From: Comamonas sp. lk
GTDB taxonomy: Bacteria; Pseudomonadota; Gammaproteobacteria; Burkholderiales; Burkholderiaceae_C
Direction: 5' to 3'
Assembly (NCBI RefSeq): GCF_900564145.1
Contig: NZ_UOOB01000001.1
Location: 4,032,754-4,096,753, forward strand
Length of the DNA: 64,000 nucleotides
The translations under genes were made by a program, and so were the position numbers. A model generated the notes under the pieces. The model saw only the letters and a program-made list of their open reading frames with translations. It had not been told where the DNA came from and searched no databases. Numbering within the stretch: the stretch's first letter is position 1; each line of letters opens with the position of its first letter. Shown here piece after piece: positions 53,449-62,502 of this stretch.

Positions 53449-53888
53449 GTTGTGTAATTTTTAGTGATTGATCGGTGCTGAGCGGGGTCTAATGGGCTCA
53501 CATCAGTACACTCAGACTCTGGGCACTAAAGCATTTTCAGACGACGCAGCCTTGACATGCTTTCGACCACATGATCCCGCATCCGCCCAACCTACAGTCT
53601 TAGGCTTTGGCAGTTCGGCCATTCTAAAAGCTGGTGTTGTTTGATCGGGGCTAGAAAAAATGCTTAGGCCACAGATACAAGAGAGGCAATGAAGGACCCA
53701 GTTCCAGGCGGGTACATCCGGCACATGGGCACGAGTAACGCAGGTACAAGACACAGCGTGAAAGTCCACATAAGCAGGGAGCCGAGAAGTCCAGAAGACC
53801 GGGGAACATCGTTCGCTGCGGCATCAAAGGCCCCTGAAAAAAAAGCTTTGCAGCCCATTCTTAGCGATAAATTTCAACGCACTTCACT
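53449..53888. other. Intergenic region upstream of hsdM
   Basis: About 440 nt without a recognised gene; the hsdM promoter should be within the first 100-150 nt upstream of 53448. Short frames present have no RBS or family resemblance. Confidence 0.4.
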
Positions 53889-54305
53889 TCAGTTTGCATC
53901 TTTCAGCAAAAGCGCTTTGCTATAGGCCGTGAAGTCTCCCAGATGCTTGGTGATAACGGCTTCCACAATTGGCAGCTGCAGCGCCTGGTAGTCGTGAACG
54001 GCAATATTTCTGAAGCCGACCATCTTCTGCAAACGCTCTGCGAGCGTCGCTTCAATCCAACCTGCTTGGGCTAGCAAGGAGAACACGTCACGCGAGCTTT
54101 GAGGAATGCCCAAACGCTCTCGTCGAATCAAGTGCTGCCCCATGTCCAACGCAGCTTCGCAAGCTCGTTGCACATTCAAGATGGCTGCGTCTTGACGGGT
54201 GTGATCAGATGCAAATGTCGCAGGCGACTTGTCGTACTCTTCCCGCGCCCGCATGACGCAGCGCTCTATGGTCGCCGCCTTGTTAATCAATACATCATCG
54301 ACCAT
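53889..54305 (-). CDS. hepT: HepT-like toxin of a MntA-HepT system
   Basis: A 138-residue helical protein of the DUF86/HepT (HEPN) family. The RNase-type HEPN motif Rx4H is present in GFRNIAVHDYQ (RNIAVH followed by DY, where the Tyr is the residue modified by MntA in known pairs). The ATG at 54305 overlaps the end of the antitoxin gene by about 11 nt, so the two are coupled. HepT is expected to cleave RNA unless adenylylated by MntA. Confidence 0.87.
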   Translation of the reverse strand: MVDDVLINKAATIERCVMRAREEYDKSPATFASDHTRQDAAILNVQRACEAALDMGQHLIRRERLGIPQSSRDVFSLLAQAGWIEATLAERLQKMVGFRNIAVHDYQALQLPIVEAVITKHLGDFTAYSKALLLKDAN

Positions 54306-54747
54306 ACACGGTCCCCGTCTTCTGAATGTCATCTAGCAAGCCTGCTCGCGCTTCATCTAAGGCGGTCTTCTGGCTCAGGATAAAGGATTCGTAGAGAGCT
54401 GCCTGTTCATCTCTGGCCCACAGTCGCTTGCCTGTTGTCACGATTCGGTACTGCATGACCGTCGAGGCAGAGCGCAGATCCAGCAAGTCAACATGACAGC
54501 CCACAATGCCAGCCAAACGACTGCTGAGATCCCAAAGGGCCTCTGCCCCCAGTGACTCATCAGACGTCAAAGCAACATCCAGATCACTTTCAGGCCCAGC
54601 CTCACCACTGACCTGGCTTCCGAATGCGTAGACAGCGGACAAGCCTGGGACGGCTTCCGTCAGCGCAAGGACAACCGCGGAAAAGTCTATGGTGCGCAGT
54701 GAAGACATGGTCAATTCAATAGAGGACATGGGTAAAAAAGTGCCCAT
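54295..54747 (-). CDS. mntA: MntA-like nucleotidyltransferase antitoxin
   Basis: A protein of up to 150 residues of the minimal nucleotidyltransferase family. The active-site pattern GSx10D is visible in YAFGSQVSGEAGPESDLDVA (GS...DLD). Start choice is unclear: 54747, 54729 and 54708 are all ATGs with weak RBSs. It precedes hepT, as in characterised MntA-HepT pairs, where MntA adenylylates the toxin Tyr. Position beside a restriction locus fits a defence island. Confidence 0.85.
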   Translation of the reverse strand: MGTFLPMSSIELTMSSLRTIDFSAVVLALTEAVPGLSAVYAFGSQVSGEAGPESDLDVALTSDESLGAEALWDLSSRLAGIVGCHVDLLDLRSASTVMQYRIVTTGKRLWARDEQAALYESFILSQKTALDEARAGLLDDIQKTGTVYGR

Positions 54748-54811
54748 GGCCTAGGAAGTATGCCAGTTGAAGAACCATGTGGTCCATGAATGGGGGAACG
54801 ATGCATCGCGT

Positions 54812-55975
54812 TCAGTTTGCACCACCTTTGGACCACGACCTCCTTCTGGGAAGCAGCCGCAAACGCATGAAATAAAGATCTTTTACGAAGACTTTATGCA
54901 CAAATTGGTGCAAGGCCTTCCAAGCGCTTGAGCTTTTTTCAGGCAGTGTCCACTCGCAGCCTTTCAAAACCCGCAGGCCAGGGGCTTGCATTGACCTGCT
55001 CCAATCTCCCTTCTGCATTCCCCATGGACCCAACATGAAATCCGCCCATAGCAACGAAATCTGAGAGCGCGGAGTAGCACGGCTGGCTAGAAGCTCCTTC
55101 ACCTCTGGCCCCAGCAGGATCAAAGTACAACGAGGCTCTCCCCGCTCTGTAGCCGAGAGCTTAATCAGATGGCCTTTGATTTCAGCGGAGCCCTGCTTTT
55201 TCAGATAAGCAACGAATGCGGCAGATTGCTTTAGCGCTTCTTGGAAGTTCTCTGGAAATTCGCACATCAGTTGATGCCGAGCGCGCTTTACTTCCTGACT
55301 CGCGGTCAAGTCATGGCCTCCAGAAGTATCAAGGCAAATTTCAAATGCAAAAGCTTCAAGCTGAGGGTAAGCGGCCCTCAGCTCATTCAAATAGCTCTGA
55401 ATAGATTGATCTGTGTGGTAAGCCTCGTCGTAGAGGCCTTTATTGCGTTTTCGCGCCTGAGGTTCGCGAAGCCTGCCAAGGGTCTCATCCAGACGACGCT
55501 GCAGTGCAACGACATCCGCCCTGGTAAAGCGGTGATTCTCTAAGTACAGTTCTGCGTTGGCGCCCTTTATGGCCTCAGCTTCCTGAGCGAGCAATTCCTG
55601 AAACAGAAAAAAGTGAGCGCTCTCAACAAAAGCCGCAGAGCGCAAAGGATCCCTCACATCACGAGCAAGCAGCTCCTGCTCAAACCTTGCGAGGTCCAAA
55701 CAAAGTAGCAAGCGCTCCCCAAGGGCACTGAGTTCCATCCTTTCGCGTGACTCGTTCCATCGGAAGTGAGGACCAGGGACGTTGACCGCCAACGACAGAT
55801 AGGTGTGCACTGCCACGCGCAGAACTTGCCAAGAGTAGGAGCTATACCACCCCATCCTCAAGGCCAACTCTTCACGCCGGGGAGATCTAAGCCCTCCATA
55901 CGAACGCGCAATTGGGCGAGTGAACACCAACCCTGCTTCTCGCTCCACCCGTTCAACCGCGTCTAAATAATCCAT
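54812..55975 (-). CDS. Hypothetical protein, 387 residues
   Basis: A long soluble, mostly helical protein with no recognised motif. It begins MDYLDAVERVEREAGLVF. The middle (ELYLENHRFTRADVVALQRR, LDETLGRLREPQARKRNKG) looks coiled, and the C-terminus is very basic (FMRLRLLPRRRSWSKGG), suggesting contact with nucleic acid. It is on the same strand as, and 64 nt upstream of, the mntA-hepT pair, so the three may be one operon. A role in the defence module or as a replication-type protein is possible; I cannot choose. Confidence 0.55.
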   Translation of the reverse strand: MDYLDAVERVEREAGLVFTRPIARSYGGLRSPRREELALRMGWYSSYSWQVLRVAVHTYLSLAVNVPGPHFRWNESRERMELSALGERLLLCLDLARFEQELLARDVRDPLRSAAFVESAHFFLFQELLAQEAEAIKGANAELYLENHRFTRADVVALQRRLDETLGRLREPQARKRNKGLYDEAYHTDQSIQSYLNELRAAYPQLEAFAFEICLDTSGGHDLTASQEVKRARHQLMCEFPENFQEALKQSAAFVAYLKKQGSAEIKGHLIKLSATERGEPRCTLILLGPEVKELLASRATPRSQISLLWADFMLGPWGMQKGDWSRSMQAPGLRVLKGCEWTLPEKSSSAWKALHQFVHKVFVKDLYFMRLRLLPRRRSWSKGGAN

Positions 55976-56135
55976 GTCTCCAAATGCCTTGTCACCAACT
56001 ACAAGAGCTCTTACCGTCGGGTAGAGCTACCAGCCTTATGTTTGAGCTTAAGGCACTCTGGCGCATGTAACATCAAAGACACTTACAGATACACAAGGGC
56101 TAACACCCTGCTCACGAGCTTTCAGAGAGACACCT

Positions 56136-56792
56136 ATGGAACAGACAGCATCACATTCCACCAGCACCCTGTTCACCAAAGCTGATGAACAACGATATCA
56201 AGAGCTAACAGGGCTCTACATCGATGGTAAGACTGATGCAGTTCAAGAAGCTGAGTTCCAGGAGTTGCGCCAAAAAAAGATTGCCGCACGCGCGAAACGA
56301 GAGCAGTGCATTGCGCAACTAATCAAAGACATCACAGAGCAAGGTATATCGTTTGCCGAGCTAACCAAAGCTGGCTTGAAGGTGCCGGCGATTACTGATC
56401 TGTATTCCGACAGCGAAATTCAGAAAGCCGCCAAAGCCTTTGATGTCACCCCTTCGTCAAAGGCTGCAAAGGCCGACCAGCCCAAAATGAGCGGCAAGAA
56501 ACGTGAAGTCAAAGGCTACATCAAGAGCATCAAAAATCCTGAAAAGATTGTGGATTGGAGAGCTGGTCCCCCGAAATTTTTAAAAGAAGAAGGCTGCTTG
56601 GATGCTTACTCGCAAGGTAAGCCTATCGACCAGTGGCTAGTTGCCCCCCAAAATGAGCAGAGCAAGATCAAGTTTCTTCATAAGCTAGCAACGAAGCAGA
56701 TGCACAAGCAAGAGCCCAATAAAGAGCAACTTGGCGACATCACTGCCGAAGCCTATATGAACCACTGTCGCGATAACGACTTAGCCGTCTAG
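56136..56792 (+). CDS. Hypothetical protein, 218 residues, lysine-rich
   Basis: A soluble, charged protein with an N-terminal helical segment (EFQELRQKKIAARAKREQCI), a Lys/Ala-rich linker (SSKAAKADQPKMSGKKREVK) and a C-terminal part with KNPEKIVDWRAGPPKFLKEE. The helix-linker-short-domain layout loosely resembles H-NS-like proteins, but the H-NS signature is absent. AGAGA lies upstream of the ATG. It is adjacent to a true H-NS-family gene (57126). The function is unknown. Confidence 0.5.
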   Translation: MEQTASHSTSTLFTKADEQRYQELTGLYIDGKTDAVQEAEFQELRQKKIAARAKREQCIAQLIKDITEQGISFAELTKAGLKVPAITDLYSDSEIQKAAKAFDVTPSSKAAKADQPKMSGKKREVKGYIKSIKNPEKIVDWRAGPPKFLKEEGCLDAYSQGKPIDQWLVAPQNEQSKIKFLHKLATKQMHKQEPNKEQLGDITAEAYMNHCRDNDLAV

Positions 56793-57125
56793 TTGCTATC
56801 GCGGTAGTGTGGTATTTCCAGATGGCTACATTAGGCTGATCAGAGACACTCGTGGCAGGATATCTGAGCGGCGGCTACCATCAAAACTGGTCATTGCAGG
56901 CTGACCGAGTTGATGTTGCAAAACCTGAGCTGCGGGGTGTTGTGTTCTTGAGTAAGTCTTCTTTCGTGCCACTGCATTTTTTCACTTGAAGCGCATCCAA
57001 TTAAGACAGAATGCGTGCGGTCACTTCAGATCGAACGCAAACCAACTGGATAGATGGCGTATCTCATGTATGAGTGCATCCTTTCAATGCCGGTTCAAAG
57101 CACTTACCTAGGACCTCTTCATCAA
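56793..57125. promoter_or_regulatory. Upstream region of the H-NS-type gene
   Basis: About 330 nt with no recognised gene. It should hold the promoter of the H-NS-family gene. No clear hairpin or operator was found. Confidence 0.35.
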
Positions 57126-57413
57126 ATGAGTACACATACATACAAGGAATTGCTGGCACAACGCGAGGCGCTTGAGCAGCAGATTGCGGCGACTCGCAAG
57201 GCCGAAGTCGCTGACGCGGTGCAAAGAATTCGAAGCATGGTTGAGGCATTCGGTCTCACGCAAGAGGATATCTTTCCAACCGCTAAACAAAAGCGTGAGA
57301 CGGGCTCAATCGCCCCGAAGTACCGAGACCCGGCGACCGGCCAAACCTGGACCGGCCGAGGAAAGCCTCCAAGCTGGATCAAAGACCAAGATCGCTCGCA
57401 ATTTGCGATCTAG
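57126..57413 (+). CDS. H-NS-family nucleoid-associated protein
   Basis: A 95-residue H-NS-type protein: an N-terminal coiled oligomerisation region (YKELLAQREALEQQIAATRK) and the C-terminal DNA-binding signature KYRDPATGQTWTGRGKPPSW with the TGRG hook. The ATG at 57126 was preferred to one 72 nt upstream because it starts at the coiled coil. Proteins of this family silence AT-rich foreign DNA, and an island-borne copy may modulate the island's own genes. A strong intrinsic terminator follows. Confidence 0.88.
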   Translation: MSTHTYKELLAQREALEQQIAATRKAEVADAVQRIRSMVEAFGLTQEDIFPTAKQKRETGSIAPKYRDPATGQTWTGRGKPPSWIKDQDRSQFAI

Positions 57414-57422
57414 GAGTCAAAT

Positions 57423-57449
57423 AAAAAGCGACCTTAAAGGTCGCTTTTT
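57423..57449 (+). terminator. Intrinsic terminator after the H-NS-type gene
   Basis: AAAAAGCGACCTT and AAGGTCGCTTTTT form a perfect 13-bp stem with a one-base centre (57423-57449) and a terminal T-run. Because the stem is flanked by A and T runs it can work in both directions. Confidence 0.88.
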
Positions 57450-57509
57450 ATTGCGCTGAGAGCAAGGGGATGCCGGCATCAGTGCCACAGTTGCAGGCCA
57501 TGCGATGAC

Positions 57510-57956
57510 TTATCCCTGCAATCTGGCTCGTGCTTCGCGTTTACCGATCTTGAGGACTAACCGGATACGTTCCATTTGCGTGGCGCGTGGTACGACTTTT
57601 CCGCTTTCCCACCGGCTGACCGACAGTGTGGACGCCTCCAGCAGAGTGGCCATGGCTTGCTGGGAAATTCCCAGTGTCTGACGCTTGGCCACCAGCATGT
57701 GTGCGTCGAATTGGAAGCGGCGTGACTGTGGTGATGGCTCATCGGAACCATGGTTGGCGACGTCACGGCCACCTGGTTGAAGCGCATTCTTCACGGTTCG
57801 CAACTCGGAAACCAGGTCCTTGAAACTCCTCTTGAGCGAGGCGATTTCAGCGCGCTGGGTAGCTACAGTCTTGCGCAGGCCTCCGAGCTCTCCTTTGATT
57901 TCCTTGCGCGCCATGCGCAAGACCTCAGTGCGGAATGCATCAGAAAAAGCAGTCAT
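57510..57956 (-). CDS. XRE-type DNA-binding protein with N-terminal coiled coil
   Basis: A 148-residue protein. The N-terminal half is coiled (RKTVATQRAEIASLKRSFKD), and the C-terminal half has a helix-turn-helix, KRQTLGISQQAMATLLEAST then LSVSRWESGKVVPRATQMER. The order (oligomerisation first, DNA-binding last) is the reverse of usual XRE repressors. The ATG at 57956 is preceded by GGAG 7 nt away. It is convergent with the H-NS gene and follows the HU gene on the same strand. Confidence 0.7.
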   Translation of the reverse strand: MTAFSDAFRTEVLRMARKEIKGELGGLRKTVATQRAEIASLKRSFKDLVSELRTVKNALQPGGRDVANHGSDEPSPQSRRFQFDAHMLVAKRQTLGISQQAMATLLEASTLSVSRWESGKVVPRATQMERIRLVLKIGKREARARLQG

Positions 57957-58045
57957 CGTTTCACTCCATCTAGTGAATGGTATGAAGCGTAGCCGCCTCA
58001 TTCAGGCGGTGCTATCTCTACACCTGAAGTGCCGAGGCAAAAGGC

Positions 58046-58357
58046 TTACTTCTTGGCCTTTTCCGCTTTGCGCTTGGCAGCCTTGGGATCCACCACGGCC
58101 TTGAATTTCGCGCCTGGCACAAATTTGGGCAAGGTTGCTGCGGGGATCTTGAGAGATTCGCCCGTGGATGGGTTCTTGCCTATACGTGCTGCGCGCTTGG
58201 CTTGTTTGAAGGTTCCGAAGCCGACCAACTGAACGACATCCCCCTTCTTCACTGCAGTCTGGACGGTCTCGATCAGCGTTTCCAGTACGGCATTCGCAGC
58301 GGTCTTGGATAGATTGTTTTTCGTAGCCAGGATTTCAACAAGTTCAGAGCGATTCAT
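58046..58357 (-). CDS. HU-family DNA-binding protein
   Basis: A 103-residue HU/IHF-type protein: MNRSELVEILATKNNLSKTA, VVQLVGFGTFKQAKRAARIG, GKNPSTGESLKIPAA and KFVPGAKFKAVV are canonical. It carries an extra lysine-rich tail (DPKAAKRKAEKAKK), seen in some Burkholderiales HU variants. The protein bends DNA and supports recombination and nucleoid structure. It is distinct from a core hup gene by position, within the island. Confidence 0.92.
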   Translation of the reverse strand: MNRSELVEILATKNNLSKTAANAVLETLIETVQTAVKKGDVVQLVGFGTFKQAKRAARIGKNPSTGESLKIPAATLPKFVPGAKFKAVVDPKAAKRKAEKAKK

Positions 58358-58479
58358 AGCCGAGTAGGAAATGATGGGTTGAGAAGTGAGCGTTATATCC
58401 TGATTAGAGTAGCAAACCTATCATTGACCGCTCGATGGACATTTGGCCAGATGAGCGTAGGCATCGGCCCCATACAGCA

Positions 58480-59649
58480 CTAGTCTGTGTACGTCGGCAG
58501 GGATGTCGTCGCTCTTGGTGGTTGTGTAAACGGTCCCGGGCCAGCCACAGCGGTGGGATCTGCCAGAGCGAATGCACAGTCGAAATACTTTTCAGCCTCC
58601 GACCAAGGAGCGCCTTCTTTCCAGAGAGTCAGGAACGCACGGCTGGCATCTACGACATTGGGGCTGATCTGCAGCGTCTGTAGGCCCAATGCCTTGAAGG
58701 TGTCTTCGTGGTCGTGCAGACTGCCTACCTGTCCCGCATAGCTGTAGAACTGGCTGATTTTCCCAGGCTGTGTAAAGCGCGGCATGTTTTCGCAGGCCGC
58801 ACCACTTTCCTGTTGCCGGCCCGCATGGGCCTGCGAGAAGCTGTCTTGCACCATGTGAAGAAGCGCCCCGATGGCCACTTTGTCCAAGTCTTTACGGACC
58901 TCGACAATACCTGTGGCCAGCAAATTGGTAGCAGTCATGTCACCCGGGAAATAGCCACCGAGCTCTTGCATATCCAAGGTCCGGATGAACCGATCGGTCG
59001 GCACTGCCTTGATCGCCACTCCCCACATGAACTGGGCCCACATTTTCATGCGCTGCAGCGTTTGTGCTGCGGCTTCACCATCGTGAGTAGCCATGGAGTG
59101 AAAAAACTGCAGGTCGCCGAAATGCGAACGGTAGAGCAGATAGTCTCCCGGTCCGAATGCCGGCTCGGCAGTCTTGCTCACCGAGCGTTGCTTGGCTGTT
59201 TTCTCCGCATCGGAGAATAGGCCTTGCCAGCATTTGGGTTGTGCCGTCGAGCGCAAGGTCACCTTCACATCGCAGCCTGCGACGCGTGGCGGGGACGATC
59301 GGTTCAGAGGAAATGGTGGGTCGTCGGGCCAGCGGATGCCATACAGCAGCACCTGGTGTTCACGCACTGCCTCTGTTGTGATGCATGTCCGCTCGGACCC
59401 TGCAAGCGCCTGGCAATCCAGAGCATTGAGCGTGATGGCCTCGTGCACAGGATTTTTGATGAGAGGTATGGCTGTGCCGACGAACCATTGACCTACGCCA
59501 TCCAGGATTTGATTGTTCCCAAGGCTGGTGAGCTTGCGATCGACGTCGCTAATGCGTGGCAAAACCTGAAACGCATGTCCTGAGATGGGCAGGAGGGCCG
59601 CAGTTATGATCGTGCGGGCAACGAGCGCTCTCAGGCGTTTTTTAGTCAT
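58480..59649 (-). CDS. Exported zinc-dependent phospholipase C/P1-nuclease-like protein
   Basis: A 389-residue protein with a signal peptide (MTKKRLRALVARTIITAALL, ending near GHAF). Candidate zinc ligands are in PVHEAITLNAL, GIRWPDDPPFPL, GDLQFFHSMATHD, GALLHMVQDSFSQAHAGR and SLHDHEDTFKAL; the HxxxQDSFSxxHA arrangement is like that in zinc-dependent phospholipases C and P1-type nucleases. The reaction is not established. GGAGGAG before the ATG at 59649 fixes the start, shorter than the open frame. It stands alone in the island. Confidence 0.55.
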   Translation of the reverse strand: MTKKRLRALVARTIITAALLPISGHAFQVLPRISDVDRKLTSLGNNQILDGVGQWFVGTAIPLIKNPVHEAITLNALDCQALAGSERTCITTEAVREHQVLLYGIRWPDDPPFPLNRSSPPRVAGCDVKVTLRSTAQPKCWQGLFSDAEKTAKQRSVSKTAEPAFGPGDYLLYRSHFGDLQFFHSMATHDGEAAAQTLQRMKMWAQFMWGVAIKAVPTDRFIRTLDMQELGGYFPGDMTATNLLATGIVEVRKDLDKVAIGALLHMVQDSFSQAHAGRQQESGAACENMPRFTQPGKISQFYSYAGQVGSLHDHEDTFKALGLQTLQISPNVVDASRAFLTLWKEGAPWSEAEKYFDCAFALADPTAVAGPGPFTQPPRATTSLPTYTD

Positions 59650-60298
59650 GGGTTGGCTCCTCCATCCAATCGGTTCTTCAGGCCGGCTCTCAACATGAGA
59701 GAAATTCGAAATGGATGGTAATTGCCCAAGAAAAAAAGAACAGTGGGGAATTTCACACTTCATTTAAGCCATGGCCCACGCTGCTTAAAGGATCGCTGAC
59801 TGGCAAAGAACGAAGAAGGTGTCCCCTTGCTACATAGGAGCCAATTCCCCACTGATGAAAATACAAACTCCAGATGCATGGACAGCGCATGCCCGCGACT
59901 GCTGACCACTTCATGAGAGGGCTAAGCCAACCTCGGTTGGTAGTCAACTTAAGGCTGATTACGGTCGGTCAACTTTGACATCTCAGTGACAGCTGCTGCC
60001 GATACCGGACATTGCTCATTAATCTGACCGGATGTTCACTGCGCCTCTCAATCCGGCCAGTCGATAAGCCGCTCGGCACCGCACAACGCGACGGCAGCTC
60101 ATACAAGTTGCGAACTGGCGAAGCCGCCCCTTGAGAGACAGCCTCCATCCTGATCTCGTTACCGCAAATCTGCCGGTCGGACAGATACGCAGCCACGATG
60201 CTTGCGATCGGCATTAGAAACATGACACGGGCGCCAGGGCCCATGCGCTCGCTCCTTCAGACGCACCGTGCGCCAATTGCCTTGAGCACGGGGGCGGT
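59650..60298. other. Intergenic region without recognised gene
   Basis: About 650 nt between the exported protein gene and the lipoprotein relic. No open frame with RBS or family resemblance was found. The phospholipase-like gene's promoter lies near 59660-59750. The rest is probably junction debris. Confidence 0.4.
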
Positions 60299-60722
60299 TG
60301 CCGGAAAGGCCGATCAGCAGCAAATCGCGACGCTCAAGAATGAGATCCTGGCTTTACGCAAGGAACACAACAGCGGCGCGCCCCACCGAGAGGACTTCAA
60401 CTTCAACAATCCGCGGGAATGAGTTTCCTGGAAGAGCACGCATATCGAAAATTACTGGCCCAGTGGGAAAACGAGCATCCGTTGCCGAGCAACCTGCGCC
60501 AGAAGATGCAGGTGCTCAATGCGATGGAACAGGAAGCACGACAAGAGCAAGAGCGCAACTATCCCAAGAACACCATCTACAACCAGGTGACGGAAAGCGT
60601 CTGGACCATGTACGTTGCAGGATGCCCGAATGGAGGCTCCGCGAAGCTGTTCTAACCTGCGCTGCTTCAAATCCGCAACGAAGCCGTCAAGGCACAGGAC
60701 GTCCTGTACTGGCTGCAAGAGC
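60299..60722 (+). pseudogene. Partial decayed copy of the lipoprotein gene at 44472-45242
   Basis: This stretch matches 44750-45168 closely. It starts within GKADQQQIATLKNEILALRK and ends after VLYWLQEL. A missing base in the CCGGG run near 60413 (CCGCGGG against CCGCCGGG) shifts the frame after FNFNNP. Further on a TAT codon has become TAA (CTGTTCTAA at 60647-60655). The signal peptide and first 90 residues are absent. It is a truncated duplicate. Confidence 0.9.
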
Positions 60723-60811
60723 TTTACATCAAGCTTGGCTTGCGTGTCAGAGCCACGATTCGCCTGATGAAATACCTTCGAGGTCTGCTTCCGGCCGGCA
60801 GGCAGGCGTGC

Positions 60812-60919
60812 TCACTGCATTTGACGCTTCGACATGCGCAAGCGTCCGACCTTGGCGCTGAATTCGACTTCTTTGAGGATGCCAGCGATCTGCGCTTCAC
60901 TAAATCTGGATTGTTTCAT
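60812..60919 (-). pseudogene. IS3-family (IS407-like) orfA N-terminal fragment
   Basis: Thirty-five codons reading MKQSRFSEAQIAGILKEVEF then SAKVGRLRMSKRQMQ and a stop match the start of IS407-group orfA proteins. The helix-turn-helix recognition part is missing. It lies about 250 nt from orfB pieces of an IS3-family element (61142-61720), which may or may not derive from the same insertion. Confidence 0.65.
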
Positions 60920-61141
60920 TCTGAGACTTCGTCAGGTGGATTCACTATTTCTGAGTGGAGCGACGTTTCCTGGAAGCCTCACATCTGCCCGAGCAATTCA
61001 CGTTGGCATGTGTTCTTGGTGGAGAGGTTGAGGCCCGATTTCCTTACTTATGAAACCTCTCCCTAGAGACGGGTAGCAACGGCGCCAAGTCTGCTATTCG
61101 AGGAAACCTTGAGGTCAGAGCGCACAACACTGAGAGTCTGT

Positions 61142-61720
61142 TCAAAGTTTTTTGAGCAATAGAACCAAGAAGGCCAAATGGAGAAACTGCAAGCTAGCAT
61201 TGAGCCACCGCTCGCAGCTCTTCCATATTCCACAGGACTTAAACGTTCCAGAGATACCTTGATACGTTTTTTCGTTGTACCAACGAATGCAAGTATCGAC
61301 AGCTTCGATGGACTTCCCAATCGTCGTTGATTGCCAATTGCCGGGATAAAACGGCTCCATTTTCAGCCTTCGAAGAAGCCTTCAGATGCAGCATTGTCTG
61401 GCGAGCACCCTTTGCGAGACATCGAGCGAACCAACTTTGCATCATGGACCCTCGAGAGCCAGCCTAGCCAGCGGTAGTGAGCTCCACGATCAGAGTGAAT
61501 CACAGGGCGGCTCTCGCTGCCTTGAACAGCATCAATGGCCGCATCCAGCATTGTGTTGAGGAGGTCTGCATTGGGATGAGCCCCCAACGACCAGCTCACC
61601 ACCAGCCCATCAAAGCAATCAATGATGGGCGACAAGTAAACCTTGCCAGCAAGAATCTGGAATTCAGTAATGTCGATGATTCATCTCAGCGGGTCCGCTT
61701 TGCATGTAAATCAACAGGAC
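61142..61720 (-). pseudogene. IS3-family transposase orfB fragment
   Basis: The C-terminal half of an IS3 orfB in at least three frames: ITEFQILAGKVYLSPIIDCF (first catalytic Asp region), PVIHSDRGAHYRWLGW (second Asp), SMSRKGCSPDNAASEGFF (Glu region) and, after a frameshift, GNWQSTTIGKSIEAVDTCIRW with YNEKT. The N-terminal half is absent. It abuts the end of tphR, which it leaves intact. Confidence 0.8.
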
Positions 61721-62475
61721 GGATATAGTTTTTTTTCCAATTCATTGCGAGCGCGCTTCAACGGCATCAAAAAGGTCTCTTTGAACTCGCTCATGCTGAG
61801 TCTCTCGGCCCTGACTGCAATGCTCATGGCGGCAATAGTGTTGCCTTGAGGGTCGCGCACCGGCGCTGCCATAGAGCGCACCCCCAGCTCCAGCTCTCCG
61901 TCGCTGCATGACCACCCTGATTGCCGGCAAGTTTCAAGCAGACCTAGCAGCTCCTCCAAGTCAGTCACCGTCTGAGGGGTCAGAGCCACCCGCTCGATCA
62001 TCTCTAGCCTTGCACGCGCCTCATGTTGAGGCAGTCCTGACAGCAGCGTCCGACCAATCGCAGAGCAGTACACCGGCAACCTAGATCCTATTCCTAGACC
62101 CGTGCTCAAGCTGCGCCGAGCGGTCGAACGCCCAATGATGATGGCATCGTCCTCCAACAAAGTACCAAGCGAAGCGGATTCTCTGGTGCGCTCCGACAGT
62201 GCATCCAGTAAAGGCTGAGCCAACGCAGGCATGGGGCGCGATGACAGAAATGAATAGGCGATCAGCAGTGACTTGGGCTGCATCCAAAACAGCTTTCCGT
62301 CACTCTCTAAATAGCCGAGCTGTACCAGTGTGCTGAGCGAACGTCTGGCTGATGCTGGCGTGGACTGCGTGAGCCTGGCCACCTCCGACAGCGTGAGCCG
62401 GGTATGCCGACGGTCAAAGCAAGTCAGTACGCCCAATCCCTTGCGCAGCGATTCCACAAAGTTCTTGTCCTGCAT
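61711..62475 (-). CDS. tphR: IclR-family regulator of the terephthalate operon
   Basis: A 254-residue IclR-type regulator: an N-terminal winged helix (LTLSEVARLTQSTPASARRS) and a ligand-binding domain with GRSTARRSLSTGLGIGSRLP. It is divergent from tphC, exactly as in Comamonas tphRCA2A3BA1 operons, where TphR activates transcription with terephthalate as inducer. The ATG at 62475 matches the expected start (MQDKNFVESL); the frame opens nine bases earlier only by TTG. A perfect palindrome at 62503-62523 lies between the two starts. Confidence 0.92.
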   Translation of the reverse strand: MQDKNFVESLRKGLGVLTCFDRRHTRLTLSEVARLTQSTPASARRSLSTLVQLGYLESDGKLFWMQPKSLLIAYSFLSSRPMPALAQPLLDALSERTRESASLGTLLEDDAIIIGRSTARRSLSTGLGIGSRLPVYCSAIGRTLLSGLPQHEARARLEMIERVALTPQTVTDLEELLGLLETCRQSGWSCSDGELELGVRSMAAPVRDPQGNTIAAMSIAVRAERLSMSEFKETFLMPLKRARNELEKKLYPSC

Positions 62476-62502
62476 AGCGATCAAATCAAGGTGTTTTCAA
62501 CA

